A stretch of 64,000 nucleotides of DNA. Source: an uncultured Clostridia bacterium. GTDB taxonomy: Bacteria > Bacillota > Clostridia > Oscillospirales > Ruminococcaceae. The notes beneath the pieces are model-generated. The model was given only the letters and a program-made list of their open reading frames with translations. It was not told where the DNA came from and searched no databases. This document shows positions 15,264 to 23,947 of this stretch, piece after piece. The position numbers and the translations under genes are program-made. The number at the start of each line of letters is the position of its first letter. Position 1 is the stretch's first letter. The stretch spans positions 33,064 to 97,063 of the forward strand of contig CANQWD010000009.1 of assembly GCA_947627465.1 (NCBI GenBank). The letters run 5' to 3'.

Positions 15264-15839
15264 TTGTCATTTAAATTAAAAAAGATCGGCGCGGCACTCG
15301 CAATTTTCGGCACGATGTCGCTATGCGGCTGCGGCGCAAAGCTGCCATTTACGCAGAAAACGCCCGACCTGAACACCACATACACGGTGAACGCCGAAAT
15401 AACGTTTGATAAGCTGAAAGCCAAAGCGGAGCTTACGCGCTTTGGCGAGAGCGATTGGGAATTCAAGTTTACGGAGCCGAAGCAGCTCAAAGGACTTGCC
15501 GTTCAGCTAAAGCCCGACGGTTATTCCGCGACGCTCGGCGGACTTACGTTCAGCGCGGAGGAAAACTCCGTTTACACCGCAGCCCCGCAGCTCATCTCAA
15601 ACGCTGTAAAGCTGCTTGCGGCGGCAAGCTCCGACAAGCTGTCGAGTTCGGACGGCGTACTGACGTTCTCCGCGGACTTGAACGGAAAGCGCGTAACCGT
15701 TACCGCCGACGAACGCACGGGCGATCTCATTTCGCTTAAATGCCCCGGTGCAAGGCTCTCGGTAAACTTCACCGAGCAAAAGCCGTTCACGCCGAATCTT
15801 ACCGAGAACGGCGGCGTTATCGTTACGGACGAGGGATAA
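15264..15839 (+). CDS. Putative lipoprotein of unknown function
   Basis: A 191-residue protein starting at TTG 15264, with GGAGGA 8 bases upstream. The N-terminal signal peptide ends in the lipobox SLCGC (Cys at residue 21-23). The rest is beta-rich with alternating hydrophobic residues (TTYTVNAEITFDKLKAKAEL, SADLNGKRVTVTADERTGDL). This recalls LolA/LppX-like carriers or germination-lipoprotein folds, but the similarity is too weak to name. Probably co-transcribed with nnr. A strong bidirectional terminator follows. Confidence 0.75.
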   Translation: MSFKLKKIGAALAIFGTMSLCGCGAKLPFTQKTPDLNTTYTVNAEITFDKLKAKAELTRFGESDWEFKFTEPKQLKGLAVQLKPDGYSATLGGLTFSAEENSVYTAAPQLISNAVKLLAAASSDKLSSSDGVLTFSADLNGKRVTVTADERTGDLISLKCPGARLSVNFTEQKPFTPNLTENGGVIVTDEG

Positions 15840-15842
15840 AAA

Positions 15843-15873
15843 AATCGGCTCCGCGTTTTACGGAGCCGATTCA
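15843..15873. terminator. Bidirectional terminator between the lipoprotein gene and the minus-strand operon
   Basis: AATCGGCTCCG (15843-15853) pairs perfectly with CGGAGCCGATT (15861-15871). The A-run just to the left gives a T-run for the minus strand. The plus-strand side has only a short T stretch. Confidence 0.75.
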
Positions 15874-15897
15874 GTTTGTATAAAAAAGTCTATTTTG

Positions 15898-17223
15898 TTA
15901 CTTGATTTTACGCAGAAGTTCGCTTTGTTCCAAAAGCTCCCGCTCCGTCGGCGGAACATCCGCATAACGCACTCTGCTGTAAGCTTCCGAAAAGCCGCCC
16001 AATTCCCTGCGGAACTCGCTTTCACCCTTTTCACGATGAGCCGAAACGGTATCCGAGACCTCGGGCGGACGCTTCGTTCGGCGAAGTTTCGCCAAAAACA
16101 GCGCGTATCCCAATCGGAACTTGCGCTCGGGCGACCTTTCGCGCGAGTATCGGCGAAAAAGCTCGCGTTCCGCTTTCCTGAGAGACCTTGGCGTATGCGT
16201 TTTTGTGTCGCTTGTTGTTATCTCATCGTAAAACGGCATACTCCACGGATGTTTTCGGCTCTTAAAAAGCGGCGTCAACAGATGCTTCACGGCTCTTACG
16301 ATATGCTTTCTGAACGCTATCGCGAAAATTATCAGCATTATCAAGCCCAACACGGTTATAACGTTGCCGCTATTTTCCAAGCCTCCATGCGGCATTAAAG
16401 CTGTGTTTTCTGCATCGTCATCGGAAGGCGTTTCGCTCATATCGGGCACGGGCGTACAGCTTGATATTTTCTCGGTAATAAAGACCCACGCACGGACGAC
16501 CGCAAATATGAGCAGCTTTATCATCTCACTCAAGGGCTTGGCGAAAACAAACAGCCCCAAAGTGACCGCAAATATTCCCGTAACGAGCAGCGCATTATAC
16601 CTGCGAAGTCCCTCGGGAAGTACAGCTTTGCCGTTTCCGCGCCGTCTTGTGCAGAGGTCGATATTCTTTTGGTTAAATATGATCGCCGTCAGCAAAACGA
16701 TAACGGCAAACCCCGCGCAGAGCATATAGCTGCCCAAAGACATCAGCTCGCTTTTCTTTGCCAAAGAAATCGAGGTCACAGCAATTAAAGCCGCAATCAA
16801 ATACAGCACGAACTGAAAGCTCGTGAATATCTCGAAACAGCTCCTCCCCGCCGTCGTTGCGGCGCATAGGTAAGCTATAATTCCCGCAGACAGTATAAGC
16901 GGATATATCGCGGGATTTAGTTTCAGCGTCACGCCCGCCGCGATAAATACCGCAGTCGGTACGAAAAATCCGATCTTCAGCAGGAAATTCCAAAGCGGTT
17001 CAAGATTTTTCGGGAGCTTCGTACTGTTCTTGGCGCGGTTTATAAGCGTGCCGATCAGCACGCCAAACGCCAAAAACGCCGCCCACGCTCCGTAAACCGC
17101 AGCAAAATGCCACGCAGTCCAGCCGCCCATTGCCATCGCTTCAAACATCACCGCAAACGGAAAAAGCGCGGCAAGCTGACCGAAATACGCCAATATTTTA
17201 AGAGCCTTGTGGTTTATTTTCAC
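15898..17223 (-). CDS. Multi-spanning membrane protein of the MoxR/DUF58 operon
   Basis: A 441-residue protein with about eight hydrophobic segments in residues 1-310. A basic cytoplasmic C-terminal region follows (RKAERELFRRYSRERSPERKFRLGYALFLAKL), resembling the DUF4129-type tail of transglutaminase-like proteins that accompany MoxR and DUF58 genes. The start is GTG 17223, overlapping the stop of the DUF58 gene by 4 bp (GTGA). The context predicts a role in envelope protein maturation or stress together with the AAA ATPase. No enzymatic motif is visible. Confidence 0.7.
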   Translation of the reverse strand: MKINHKALKILAYFGQLAALFPFAVMFEAMAMGGWTAWHFAAVYGAWAAFLAFGVLIGTLINRAKNSTKLPKNLEPLWNFLLKIGFFVPTAVFIAAGVTLKLNPAIYPLILSAGIIAYLCAATTAGRSCFEIFTSFQFVLYLIAALIAVTSISLAKKSELMSLGSYMLCAGFAVIVLLTAIIFNQKNIDLCTRRRGNGKAVLPEGLRRYNALLVTGIFAVTLGLFVFAKPLSEMIKLLIFAVVRAWVFITEKISSCTPVPDMSETPSDDDAENTALMPHGGLENSGNVITVLGLIMLIIFAIAFRKHIVRAVKHLLTPLFKSRKHPWSMPFYDEITTSDTKTHTPRSLRKAERELFRRYSRERSPERKFRLGYALFLAKLRRTKRPPEVSDTVSAHREKGESEFRRELGGFSEAYSRVRYADVPPTERELLEQSELLRKIK

Positions 17224-18347
17224 CGCGCTTCACCGCCCTTTGCCGTCCTCGGGATCGTCACGACCTCTACCGTCGGAGGAACGTATTCTTCTCCCTCGTT
17301 AAGTCCGGTCGTAAATATCTTGCAGCATTTGCCCTTGGAGACAAGCCTCGCAAGCCGTGCGCCGATATTCTCCGACACGAACGGCGTTATAAAGATAACG
17401 TCCGTGATCTCGTTAAAGTCGGATCTCATAAAGAAATCGTCTATCCGCTCTCCGCAGAGCGGTTCAAGCTCCGCGAGTTTGCGCAGAATTTCCAGCGTGT
17501 GCTCATAGCCGCTAGAAGCGGGTATCATCAGGCTCTCGGAACAATTCGCGGCGAACGCGCACTCCGCTGACATATTTTGACAATAATCCAGCACGAACGC
17601 CGCAGACTTTATCTGCAGATCGAGCGTGCTTTCCGAAACCGATCGGCAATACGACGAGCCGCGCTGCATATTTAGAATAATCATCACACAGCGCTCCGTT
17701 GTAAACTCGTTGCGGTATGCCATAATCTTGCCTGTATGAGCGGTCTGCTTCCAATGAATGCGGTTCATGGGTTCGCGCCCCGTGTATTCCCTCGCGCCGC
17801 TTATCACAAACGGGTCGGGGAGCATAAACCGCTGTACCTGCATATTTCCGATAAACAAATCGCCCGACATCTCTCCCGTTTCCATATCGACGGGCACGGG
17901 CAGCACGCGGACGCTGTCAAACGCCTTGAATACTTTCGTGCGTTTGGAAAGCCCAAACAGATCGCTTATTGTAAGCGCAGCGTCGTCAATAGTCATAATT
18001 CCGCGCTTTTCACAGCGAACGCGCCAGACGCGGCGGCATTTCCGATATCCGCGCAGTACGAAAATACCCGATATCAAGCCGCGCTGTTCGTCCTTATCGT
18101 TGCGTATGGTCTGCTGCCCCTTGAACGTAAGATGCGGCGAACAGCTTATCTCGCTTCGAACCCAAACAAGCGGAAGCCGCTTGGCGTTTTCGATTTCCTC
18201 GACTATCTCGATCTCGTCGTTTTCGTAGGCCTCGGGCGTGCTTATGCTGATCTTGTAGGCGACGTTTTTAAAGCCGAGCTTCTCATACAAAACAAACTGT
18301 CCGACCAGAACCGCCGCGACTATCAGCGCCATTGCGATAAGCTCCAT
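17220..18347 (-). CDS. DUF58 domain-containing protein
   Basis: A 375-residue protein with an N-terminal membrane anchor (residues 3-20) and the DUF58 core. The core includes the conserved GAREYTGREPMNRIHWKQTAHTG-type block (about residues 185-205) and a vWA-like C-terminal half. DUF58 proteins pair with MoxR ATPases and are thought to act as their substrate or adaptor at the membrane. The ribosome binding site is TTGGAGGAAT. It lies 18 bp after the MoxR gene and overlaps the next gene by 4 bp. Confidence 0.88.
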   Translation of the reverse strand: MELIAMALIVAAVLVGQFVLYEKLGFKNVAYKISISTPEAYENDEIEIVEEIENAKRLPLVWVRSEISCSPHLTFKGQQTIRNDKDEQRGLISGIFVLRGYRKCRRVWRVRCEKRGIMTIDDAALTISDLFGLSKRTKVFKAFDSVRVLPVPVDMETGEMSGDLFIGNMQVQRFMLPDPFVISGAREYTGREPMNRIHWKQTAHTGKIMAYRNEFTTERCVMIILNMQRGSSYCRSVSESTLDLQIKSAAFVLDYCQNMSAECAFAANCSESLMIPASSGYEHTLEILRKLAELEPLCGERIDDFFMRSDFNEITDVIFITPFVSENIGARLARLVSKGKCCKIFTTGLNEGEEYVPPTVEVVTIPRTAKGGEAR

Positions 18348-18365
18348 AATTATTCCTCCAAAACC

Positions 18366-19295
18366 TCATTCCGTGGGAACGGGAACGCTGTCGAGAATTT
18401 GCTTCAGAATATCGCCGTCCGCGCCGTCCCGCGAATAGCCTTTAAAGATCAGTCTGTGCGGAATAACGTAAGGCGCGGCTTCTTTTACGTCCTCGGGAGT
18501 AGCGTAGTCTCTGCCGTCGATCTTCGCGAGAGCGCAGCTCATGCGTTTTAACGCCGCCGCTCCTCTCGTGGAAAGTCCCAGTTTTATTGAAGGATTTTTT
18601 CTGGTCGCCTCGGCAATATCCGCGATATAGCCGCAGACCGCGCTGTTTGCCCTGCACTCGTTGACTTGTTTTTGCGCGTTTAAGATATCCTCTTTTGTGC
18701 AGACCGCTTGAAGCTGTTCTTCTGCGCCGAAAGAAGCCGCGCCGCCTATCACGGCTATCTCCTCTTCCCTGTCGGGATAGCCGAGCGCAAGCCTTATCAT
18801 AAATCTGTCAAGCTGAGCCTCGGGCAGAGGATATGTGCCTTGTATCTCTGCGGGGTTCTGCGTTGCGATAACGAAAAACGGCGCGTCCAGCTTGAACGTC
18901 TCTCCGTCGATAGTGGTCTGACGTTCCTCCATGCACTCCAACAACGCTGACTGCGTGCGCGGCGTTGCGCGGTTTATCTCGTCGGCTAACAGGATATTCG
19001 TAAACACCGCGCCTTTTCTCAAAACGAACTTCTGTTCCTTTGCGTTGTAAAAGTTTATTCCCGTAATGTCGCTCGGAAGCAAATCGGGCGTAAACTGTAT
19101 TCTCTTAAAATCTCCCCCGACGGACTTCGCGAGCGCCCGCGAAAGCAAGGTCTTTCCCGTGCCGGGCACGTCCTCAAGCAGAACGTGTCCGCCCGCAAAC
19201 ATCGCCGCGCACACCAACTTTATCTTGCCGTCCTTGCCGCGAACGGCTTGCGAAACGCTGCTTGTAAGCTTTTGAGCTAATTCTTTTATCTCCAT
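18366..19295 (-). CDS. MoxR-family AAA ATPase
   Basis: A 309-residue ATPase with Walker A VPGTGKT (residues 43-49), Walker B with the ILLADEINRATPRTQSALLE signature of MoxR proteins, and the C-terminal AAA lid (LSTRGAAALKRMSCALA). MoxR ATPases act as chaperones in assembly or activation of protein complexes, usually with a DUF58 protein, as here. It lies second in an operon headed by a MATE transporter gene 21 bp upstream. Confidence 0.93.
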   Translation of the reverse strand: MEIKELAQKLTSSVSQAVRGKDGKIKLVCAAMFAGGHVLLEDVPGTGKTLLSRALAKSVGGDFKRIQFTPDLLPSDITGINFYNAKEQKFVLRKGAVFTNILLADEINRATPRTQSALLECMEERQTTIDGETFKLDAPFFVIATQNPAEIQGTYPLPEAQLDRFMIRLALGYPDREEEIAVIGGAASFGAEEQLQAVCTKEDILNAQKQVNECRANSAVCGYIADIAEATRKNPSIKLGLSTRGAAALKRMSCALAKIDGRDYATPEDVKEAAPYVIPHRLIFKGYSRDGADGDILKQILDSVPVPTE

Positions 19296-19316
19296 ATTTT
19301 TCTCCCGTCCGCAAAA

Positions 19317-20720
19317 TTAACCGTCATGTTTTTTAAGGTCGTCTTTAGGCATTTTGTTCAGCGTAACAACCGCGATTATCCCGATAACGACCGCGCAGAC
19401 CGTCCAAACTATCGGCTCGGAGATCACAACTCCGAAATAACCGCCTATCTCCTTTATCGAACCGCCCGCTTCGCCGTTCGTACCGCCGAAAAGCGGTATC
19501 ATAAACGCCACCGTGACTATTTTCCACAAAAGCTCTATAATACTGCAAATTATCGGAACAAGGCTCTTTCCAAGCCCCTGCAAAGCGCTGCGAAGTCCCA
19601 AAAGCGCGGCGAGCGCGTAATAAAACGGCACAGCCCATTTTATATACAGCACGCCCGTATCGATTATAGCCTGACCGTTCTCGCCGTCCGCGCTGACTAT
19701 CATTCCCACAAGCCGACCGCCTGCAAGAAATACCAGCGCCAGCGCTATCGTTGCCCAAATGGCCATAATTATCATTCCGTCGCGTATACCGTATCTTATA
19801 CGCGCGTATTTTCCCGCGCCGAGGTTCTGCGAACAATATGTAACGAGCGTAGAGGAGACCGCCGAAAACGGCATTATCGTTAGTCCAAAGATCTTCCGCG
19901 CCGCCGTGTGCGCCGTTATAATGTCTTTTCCGAAGCCGTTTATCCCGTTTTGCAGAACTATCGAGCCGATATCCACTATCGAATACATCAGCGCCATTCC
20001 CAAACCGGAGGCTAGAAGCTCGCGCGAGGAATCTGCCGTAAACACAAAATCTTTTCGCTTTATAAGTAGTATCGGGCGCCGCTTTATCAAATAAACAAGA
20101 CATACCGCCGCCGAGATCGCCTGCGCCGCCACGGTCGCCAACGCCGCGCCGACCACGCCCGTCTTGAAAACCCGCACCAGCAGCAGATCCAGACCGATGT
20201 TCAGCACGGTGGAAATAATGAGTATCACAAGCGGAATAACGCTGTCGCCCACCGCTCGGAGCACCGCCGCCTCAAAGTTATACAAAAGCGTCACCGCAAG
20301 TCCGAGCGCCACGATAAAAAGATAGCTCCGCGCCTCGGCGAAGATGTCCTCTTTTACGCCAAGCAGCTTTAACAGCGCATCAATAAACACGGTAGAAGCT
20401 ATAATTATCACTGCCGTTACCGCCGCCGAAAACGTAAGCATACGCGCGACGGTCCGCCGCATTTCGTCTGTATCTCCCGCTCCGAAATTTTTCGCGACGA
20501 CTATAGCAAAACCCGTCACCAAACCGTTTATAATATTGAACATCAGCGACACGAGCGGCGCTGTCGCTCCAACAGCCGCTATAGAATCGTTTCCGAGATT
20601 TTGTCCGATTATTACAATATCCGCCAGACTGTACGCCTGTTGGAAAAGATTTCCCAAAAGAAGCGGCAGCGCAAACAGCGAAATTAGCTTTAAAGGCTTG
20701 CCGCAAGTAAGATCTTTCAT
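19317..20720 (-). CDS. MATE-family efflux transporter
   Basis: A 467-residue integral membrane protein with twelve hydrophobic segments in two homologous halves. The typical MATE N-terminus is present (LISLFALPLLLGNLFQQAYSLADIVIIGQ), and the mirrored motif in the second half is SGLGMALMYSIVDIGSIVLQ. MATE proteins export cationic compounds using sodium or proton gradients; the substrate here is not predictable. The ribosome binding site is AAGGAAC and a sigma-A promoter lies upstream at 20804-20832. It is the first gene of the four-gene minus-strand operon with moxR and DUF58. Confidence 0.92.
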   Translation of the reverse strand: MKDLTCGKPLKLISLFALPLLLGNLFQQAYSLADIVIIGQNLGNDSIAAVGATAPLVSLMFNIINGLVTGFAIVVAKNFGAGDTDEMRRTVARMLTFSAAVTAVIIIASTVFIDALLKLLGVKEDIFAEARSYLFIVALGLAVTLLYNFEAAVLRAVGDSVIPLVILIISTVLNIGLDLLLVRVFKTGVVGAALATVAAQAISAAVCLVYLIKRRPILLIKRKDFVFTADSSRELLASGLGMALMYSIVDIGSIVLQNGINGFGKDIITAHTAARKIFGLTIMPFSAVSSTLVTYCSQNLGAGKYARIRYGIRDGMIIMAIWATIALALVFLAGGRLVGMIVSADGENGQAIIDTGVLYIKWAVPFYYALAALLGLRSALQGLGKSLVPIICSIIELLWKIVTVAFMIPLFGGTNGEAGGSIKEIGGYFGVVISEPIVWTVCAVVIGIIAVVTLNKMPKDDLKKHDG

Positions 20721-20803
20721 AAAAACAGTTCCTTATATTCATTAAACGCCGCGCGCAATTTTATCGCGGTGTCTTCGCTTTAGATTTCATTCGCTTTGTT
20801 TAA

Positions 20804-20832
20804 ATTATAACATAGTTGAAGGCAAAATACAA
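20804..20832 (-). promoter_or_regulatory. Promoter of the MATE-moxR-DUF58 operon
   Basis: On the minus strand, TTGTAT (20832-20827) and TATAAT (20809-20804) are separated by 17 bp. Confidence 0.7.
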
Positions 20833-20866
20833 GTATTTTTTATAATGAAAAAATTTGCTTTTCCTC

Positions 20867-20895
20867 TTGCATTTTGGAAAAAAATGTAGTATAAT
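20867..20895 (+). promoter_or_regulatory. Promoter of terD
   Basis: TTGCAT (20867-20872) and TATAAT (20890-20895) with a 17-bp spacer. It is divergent from the MATE promoter. Confidence 0.75.
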
Positions 20896-21007
20896 AATAA
20901 ATGATACGGCACGGAACGTATGAACGCTATAGAGACATTTTACGTTTTAAAGCATTTCGTACAAGCAGCCGATGTTATTTCAGCACATTTCAACAGGAGG
21001 AAAATAT

Positions 21008-21598
21008 ATGTCTGTCAATCTTCAAAAAGGGCAAAAGGTCGACCTCACCAAAGACCATGCGGGCTTGAAGTCGCTCGTTGTGGGTTTGGGCTGGGACGAG
21101 GTCAAGAAAAAGTTCTCGCTGTTCAACAAACAGGAGGATATAGACTGCGACGCTTCCGCGATCTTGATAAGCGGCGCCACGGGCAAGCTGAACGGTCCCA
21201 TGGACGTTGTATATTACGGTCAGCTCGCACACAGAAGCGGAGCTGTCAGACATTGCGGCGACAATCTTACGGGCGCGGGCGACGGAGACGATGAGCAGAT
21301 AATCGTCGAACTTACCAAAGTGCCGGCGGAATATTCTAAGATCGTGTTCGTCGTAACGATCTATCAGGCAAGAGAACGCCGCCAGCAATTCGGTATGATA
21401 CAAAACGCGTTCATCAGAATAGTTGACGCGGATACGGGAGCGGAGCTTTGCAAATACAATCTCTCGGAAAATTACGACGGCAAGACCGCAATGATTTTCG
21501 GAGAGGTTTACCGCTACAACGGCGAATGGAAATTCGGCGCTATCGGCGAACCCACAAACGACAACGGGATCAATGAGATCGCGGCGAGATTTCAGTAA
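21008..21598 (+). CDS. TerD-family (tellurium-resistance type) protein
   Basis: A 196-residue TerD-domain protein with the usual calcium-binding acidic motifs (DNLTGAGDGDDEQI and RIVDADTGAELCKYNL) and the ending WKFGAIGEP found in this family. TerD proteins are cytoplasmic, calcium-binding and associated with stress responses; they often occur singly in Firmicutes. The ATG 21008 is chosen because AGGAGG lies 8 bases upstream. It is followed by a 46-codon gene for a membrane peptide with its own ribosome binding site, probably in one transcript ending at 21843. Confidence 0.9.
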   Translation: MSVNLQKGQKVDLTKDHAGLKSLVVGLGWDEVKKKFSLFNKQEDIDCDASAILISGATGKLNGPMDVVYYGQLAHRSGAVRHCGDNLTGAGDGDDEQIIVELTKVPAEYSKIVFVVTIYQARERRQQFGMIQNAFIRIVDADTGAELCKYNLSENYDGKTAMIFGEVYRYNGEWKFGAIGEPTNDNGINEIAARFQ

Positions 21599-21637
21599 AT
21601 CTCAGAACAAACACATGTCTATTTTGGAGGTATAATC

Positions 21638-21778
21638 ATGTCTAAGAAGCTTGTAATAATTTCGGGGATCATCACGTTGGCGGCTCTCGCTGCCGCGGCG
21701 GTGGCTTATTTCCTGCTCAACAAGACGAATGTTATCGATTCGCTCGATATTGACGACGATGAGGATGAGTTGTTCTAA
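21638..21778 (+). CDS. 46-residue membrane peptide with acidic tail
   Basis: A short gene: ATG at 21638 with TTGGAGG 8 bases upstream, TAA at 21776. The peptide has a basic start (MSKKL), one hydrophobic segment of about 22 residues (VIISGIITLAALAAAAVAYF) and a very acidic C-terminus (DSLDIDDDEDELF). It lies 39 bp after terD and before a terminator, so it is probably co-expressed with the calcium-binding TerD protein. No known family. Confidence 0.7.
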   Translation: MSKKLVIISGIITLAALAAAAVAYFLLNKTNVIDSLDIDDDEDELF

Positions 21779-21806
21779 AGACAACACCACACGATAATTA
21801 TATGGC

Positions 21807-21843
21807 AAAACCGCTCCGACGGTCATCGGGGCGGGGTTTGTTA
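21807..21843 (+). terminator. Terminator after terD and the membrane peptide
   Basis: AAAACCGCTCC pairs imperfectly with GGGGCGGGGTTT across an 8-10 base loop, followed by TTTGTT. Confidence 0.55.
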
Positions 21844-21885
21844 TGCTTAAAACACATTTTCACATAAAAAATTAAGGAGCGCATA

Positions 21886-22364
21886 ATGTCAAAGGAACTT
21901 AAAACCAACGCCATGCGAATGCTGGACAAGCTGAAAATATCCTATGAATTCCAGACCTACGAATGTGAAAACTTTGAGGACGGAGTACAGATAGCCAAAA
22001 TGCTCGGACACCCCCCGACATTGTTTACAAAACCTTGGTAACGGTAGGGAAAAGCGCGAAATACTACGTTTTCGTGTTGCCCGTAGACCGCGAAATGGAC
22101 TTGAAAAAGTGCGCGAAAGCCGTCGGCGAAAAGTCGCTGGAAACTATTCACGTCAAGGATATCCAAAGCGTTACGGGTTACATTCGCGGAGGGTGCTCGC
22201 CTATCGGAATGAAAAAGCAGTTCCGCACGGTTATCCACGAAAGCGGAAAGACGCTTGATACGATAATAGTAAGCGGCGGAAGACTGGGCTTGCAGCTTAA
22301 GCTCACGCCCGAAAACCTTATCAAGGCGTGCGCGGGCGAGTTCGCGGATATCGTCGCCGAGTAA
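21886..22364 (+). pseudogene. ybaK: YbaK/EbsC-family Cys-tRNA deacylase, frameshifted
   Basis: The ATG at 21886 (AAGGAGC upstream) opens MSKELKTNAMRMLDKLKISY and runs to MLGHPP. It then leaves frame at a run of six C (22011-22016) and stops at about 22039. In the other frame the protein continues as DIVYKTLVTVGKSAKYYVFV to the end at 22364, with the family motif YIRGGCSPIGMKK. One missing C restores a protein of about 158 residues, the normal length. YbaK hydrolyses mischarged Cys-tRNA(Pro). A homopolymer break can be a real mutation or a read error. Confidence 0.85.
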
Positions 22365-22375
22365 CAAATAAATCA

Positions 22376-22405
22376 GCGCCGCGGCGTGTTTTCACACCGC
22401 GGCGC
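22376..22405. terminator. Strong hairpin between ybaK and the Cys-rich gene
   Basis: GCGCCGCGG...CCGCGGCGC with an inner GTG/CAC pairing and a TTTT loop. It lies between two convergent genes and probably terminates both, although T-runs are weak. Confidence 0.6.
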
Positions 22406-22446
22406 CTTGCCGTTATTTACCCGCGTTAAGCGGGGCAGCGCTCAAA

Positions 22447-22608
22447 TCAGCAGCCGCATCCGCAGCCGTTGTTGTTGCCGCAGCCACAGCCGCAGCCGTC
22501 GTTCTGAGAGCAGCCGCACATACCGTTGTTGTTGCCGCAGCAGCAGAACAAGAGAATGAGAATGATGATCCAGCAGCAGCTGTTGCCATTGTTGTTAAAA
22601 CCGCACAT
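22447..22608 (-). CDS. 53-residue high-cysteine small protein
   Basis: On the minus strand an ATG at 22608 with AAGGAGG 6-7 bases upstream opens a 53-residue protein that stops at 22447. It has 14 cysteines. It starts MCGFNNNG, has a hydrophobic stretch with CCW followed by IIILILLF, then CCC, and ends in CGC/GNNNG repeats. This composition matches the small Cys/Gly/Asn-rich proteins of clostridia often named chorion class high-cysteine proteins. Such proteins might bind metal or form cross-linked coats, but the role is not known. The other minus-strand frame over the same region is only an Ala/Thr-rich shadow. Confidence 0.75.
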   Translation of the reverse strand: MCGFNNNGNSCCWIIILILLFCCCGNNNGMCGCSQNDGCGCGCGNNNGCGCGC

Positions 22609-22727
22609 AACTTTTCCTCCTTATGGAAAGTCGGTGAAATTTTCGCTCCCCTGCGGAGCTTCCGTTTCACAGTACATAATATGCTTTGGAGGAAAATCGG
22701 TTACAGAAATTTAAAGGAGAACACGCT

Positions 22728-23678
22728 ATGAAAAATTTCGTTAAAGTTTTTTTCATAATAATCCGAATCTTAGTAACGTTATTCCTGCTTTTCGCGTTAT
22801 TTGCGGTAATCGCGGAAACGAAATACGACAATAGATACCTTTTGACGGGCATTGTTTGTTATAATGTCATTTGGTGGACGTCGAACGCTTTCGTGCGTAA
22901 TTTAAGCCGTATTGGTAAGGAAAAAGACAGCTATAATCCCAAACAGAAAGTGGCGTACGAGGACTATATGAACTCCGAGGAGCGCGCTTTTTTGTACAAA
23001 ATTCCCAACGGAGCAAAAATTGCATTGGCGGCTGTCTGGCTGTTTATCGCCATAATGCTTCTTTCTGTGCTTATCGGATTATACGCCCGACCCGGTCTGC
23101 CCGTATTAAACGCGGGACTTTTCTTTCCTGCGGGGTGGTGCGCTATAACGATAGCGGCAACCTCGGTTATGAAAAATATTGATAGAAAAAAGGACAAGAG
23201 TTTGGTGGCGCTGTACGATAAAAAATACATCTCAACGCTTGAAATTTCTGATGATTTTTTGGGGGATATGCGTTTTACATACGATTCACATCTCGGTTCT
23301 TTAGAATCCACAAGCCTTAACCTGCCGTCGTTTGGAAAAGCGCCGCCGTCTTCCCTCTCGATTTACGGATACTCCAACGTGGAAAAGGATAACATTTTCG
23401 GGCGGCTCAAAGCGGTTTACGCGCACGCCGACGAAATTCTGAAAGATGCCTGCGAATACGCCTGCGACATCTGCGACGACATATACGGCTTAGAGGAAAA
23501 GCTAAATCCCGAACCAATACGCGAAAACGCCGCCGTCACCTATATTGATGTAAATTCAAAATACATTACGCTGTATATTAACAGCGATAACGGCAAAGAA
23601 AACGATTTCAGCGCGTTTAATATCACAGCGTGCATTGATCTCCAAAACAAGACTATTGATTACGAACTTGAAGATTAA
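22728..23678 (+). CDS. Membrane protein of unknown function
   Basis: A 316-residue protein starting at ATG 22728 with AAAGGAGAA upstream. There are two N-terminal transmembrane segments (about residues 5-30 and 36-50) and two more in the middle (about 95-118 and 125-150). A soluble C-terminal domain follows (about 160-316) containing CEYACDICDDIY and ending in a beta-rich segment (VTYIDVNSKYITLYI). The C-terminal part may be an enzyme-like or sensor domain facing the cytoplasm. No family recognised; a single gene flanked by hairpins. Confidence 0.7.
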   Translation: MKNFVKVFFIIIRILVTLFLLFALFAVIAETKYDNRYLLTGIVCYNVIWWTSNAFVRNLSRIGKEKDSYNPKQKVAYEDYMNSEERAFLYKIPNGAKIALAAVWLFIAIMLLSVLIGLYARPGLPVLNAGLFFPAGWCAITIAATSVMKNIDRKKDKSLVALYDKKYISTLEISDDFLGDMRFTYDSHLGSLESTSLNLPSFGKAPPSSLSIYGYSNVEKDNIFGRLKAVYAHADEILKDACEYACDICDDIYGLEEKLNPEPIRENAAVTYIDVNSKYITLYINSDNGKENDFSAFNITACIDLQNKTIDYELED

Positions 23679-23716
23679 GCCGAGAGGCTTTTCAGATAAG
23701 CTGCGGAATAAAAACA

Positions 23717-23745
23717 GAGCGCCATTCGGGGAATGAACGGCGCTC
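23717..23745 (+). terminator. Hairpin after the membrane protein gene
   Basis: GAGCGCC (23717-23723) pairs with GGCGCTC (23739-23745). No good T-run follows, so the termination function is tentative. Confidence 0.4.
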
Positions 23746-23829
23746 AAAGCATGACCGGAGGATTTTGATTTCCTTCTTGTGATTTTATTTTAGCACAACG
23801 GAAAAATTTTTTCAATATTTATGACAATA

Positions 23830-23900
23830 TTGTAACCGATTTTGGAGAATTTGTAACCTTTTGTAAATAGTTTGTAACCTTTTTGTAACCTTTTTGTGGA
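23830..23900. repeat. Helically phased TTGTAACC direct repeats
   Basis: TTGTAACC occurs at 23830, 23851, 23872 and 23883, with partial copies at 23861 (TTGTAAAT) and 23894 (TTGTGG). The spacings are 21, 10, 11, 11 and 11 bp, so all copies lie on one face of the helix. It is about 50-120 bp upstream of a promoter with a weak -35. This is the arrangement used by OmpR/PhoB-type response regulators. The surrounding spacer 23746-24221 otherwise holds no clear gene. Confidence 0.6.
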
Positions 23901-23947
23901 TTTGTGCAATTATTTATGAAAGTAATATGAAAAAATCAAAAAAACAC

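Noticed and set aside
22413..22670. An 85-codon Ala/Thr-rich minus-strand frame
   Set aside because: It is the shifted reading of the 53-residue Cys-rich gene, which has the proper ribosome binding site and composition.
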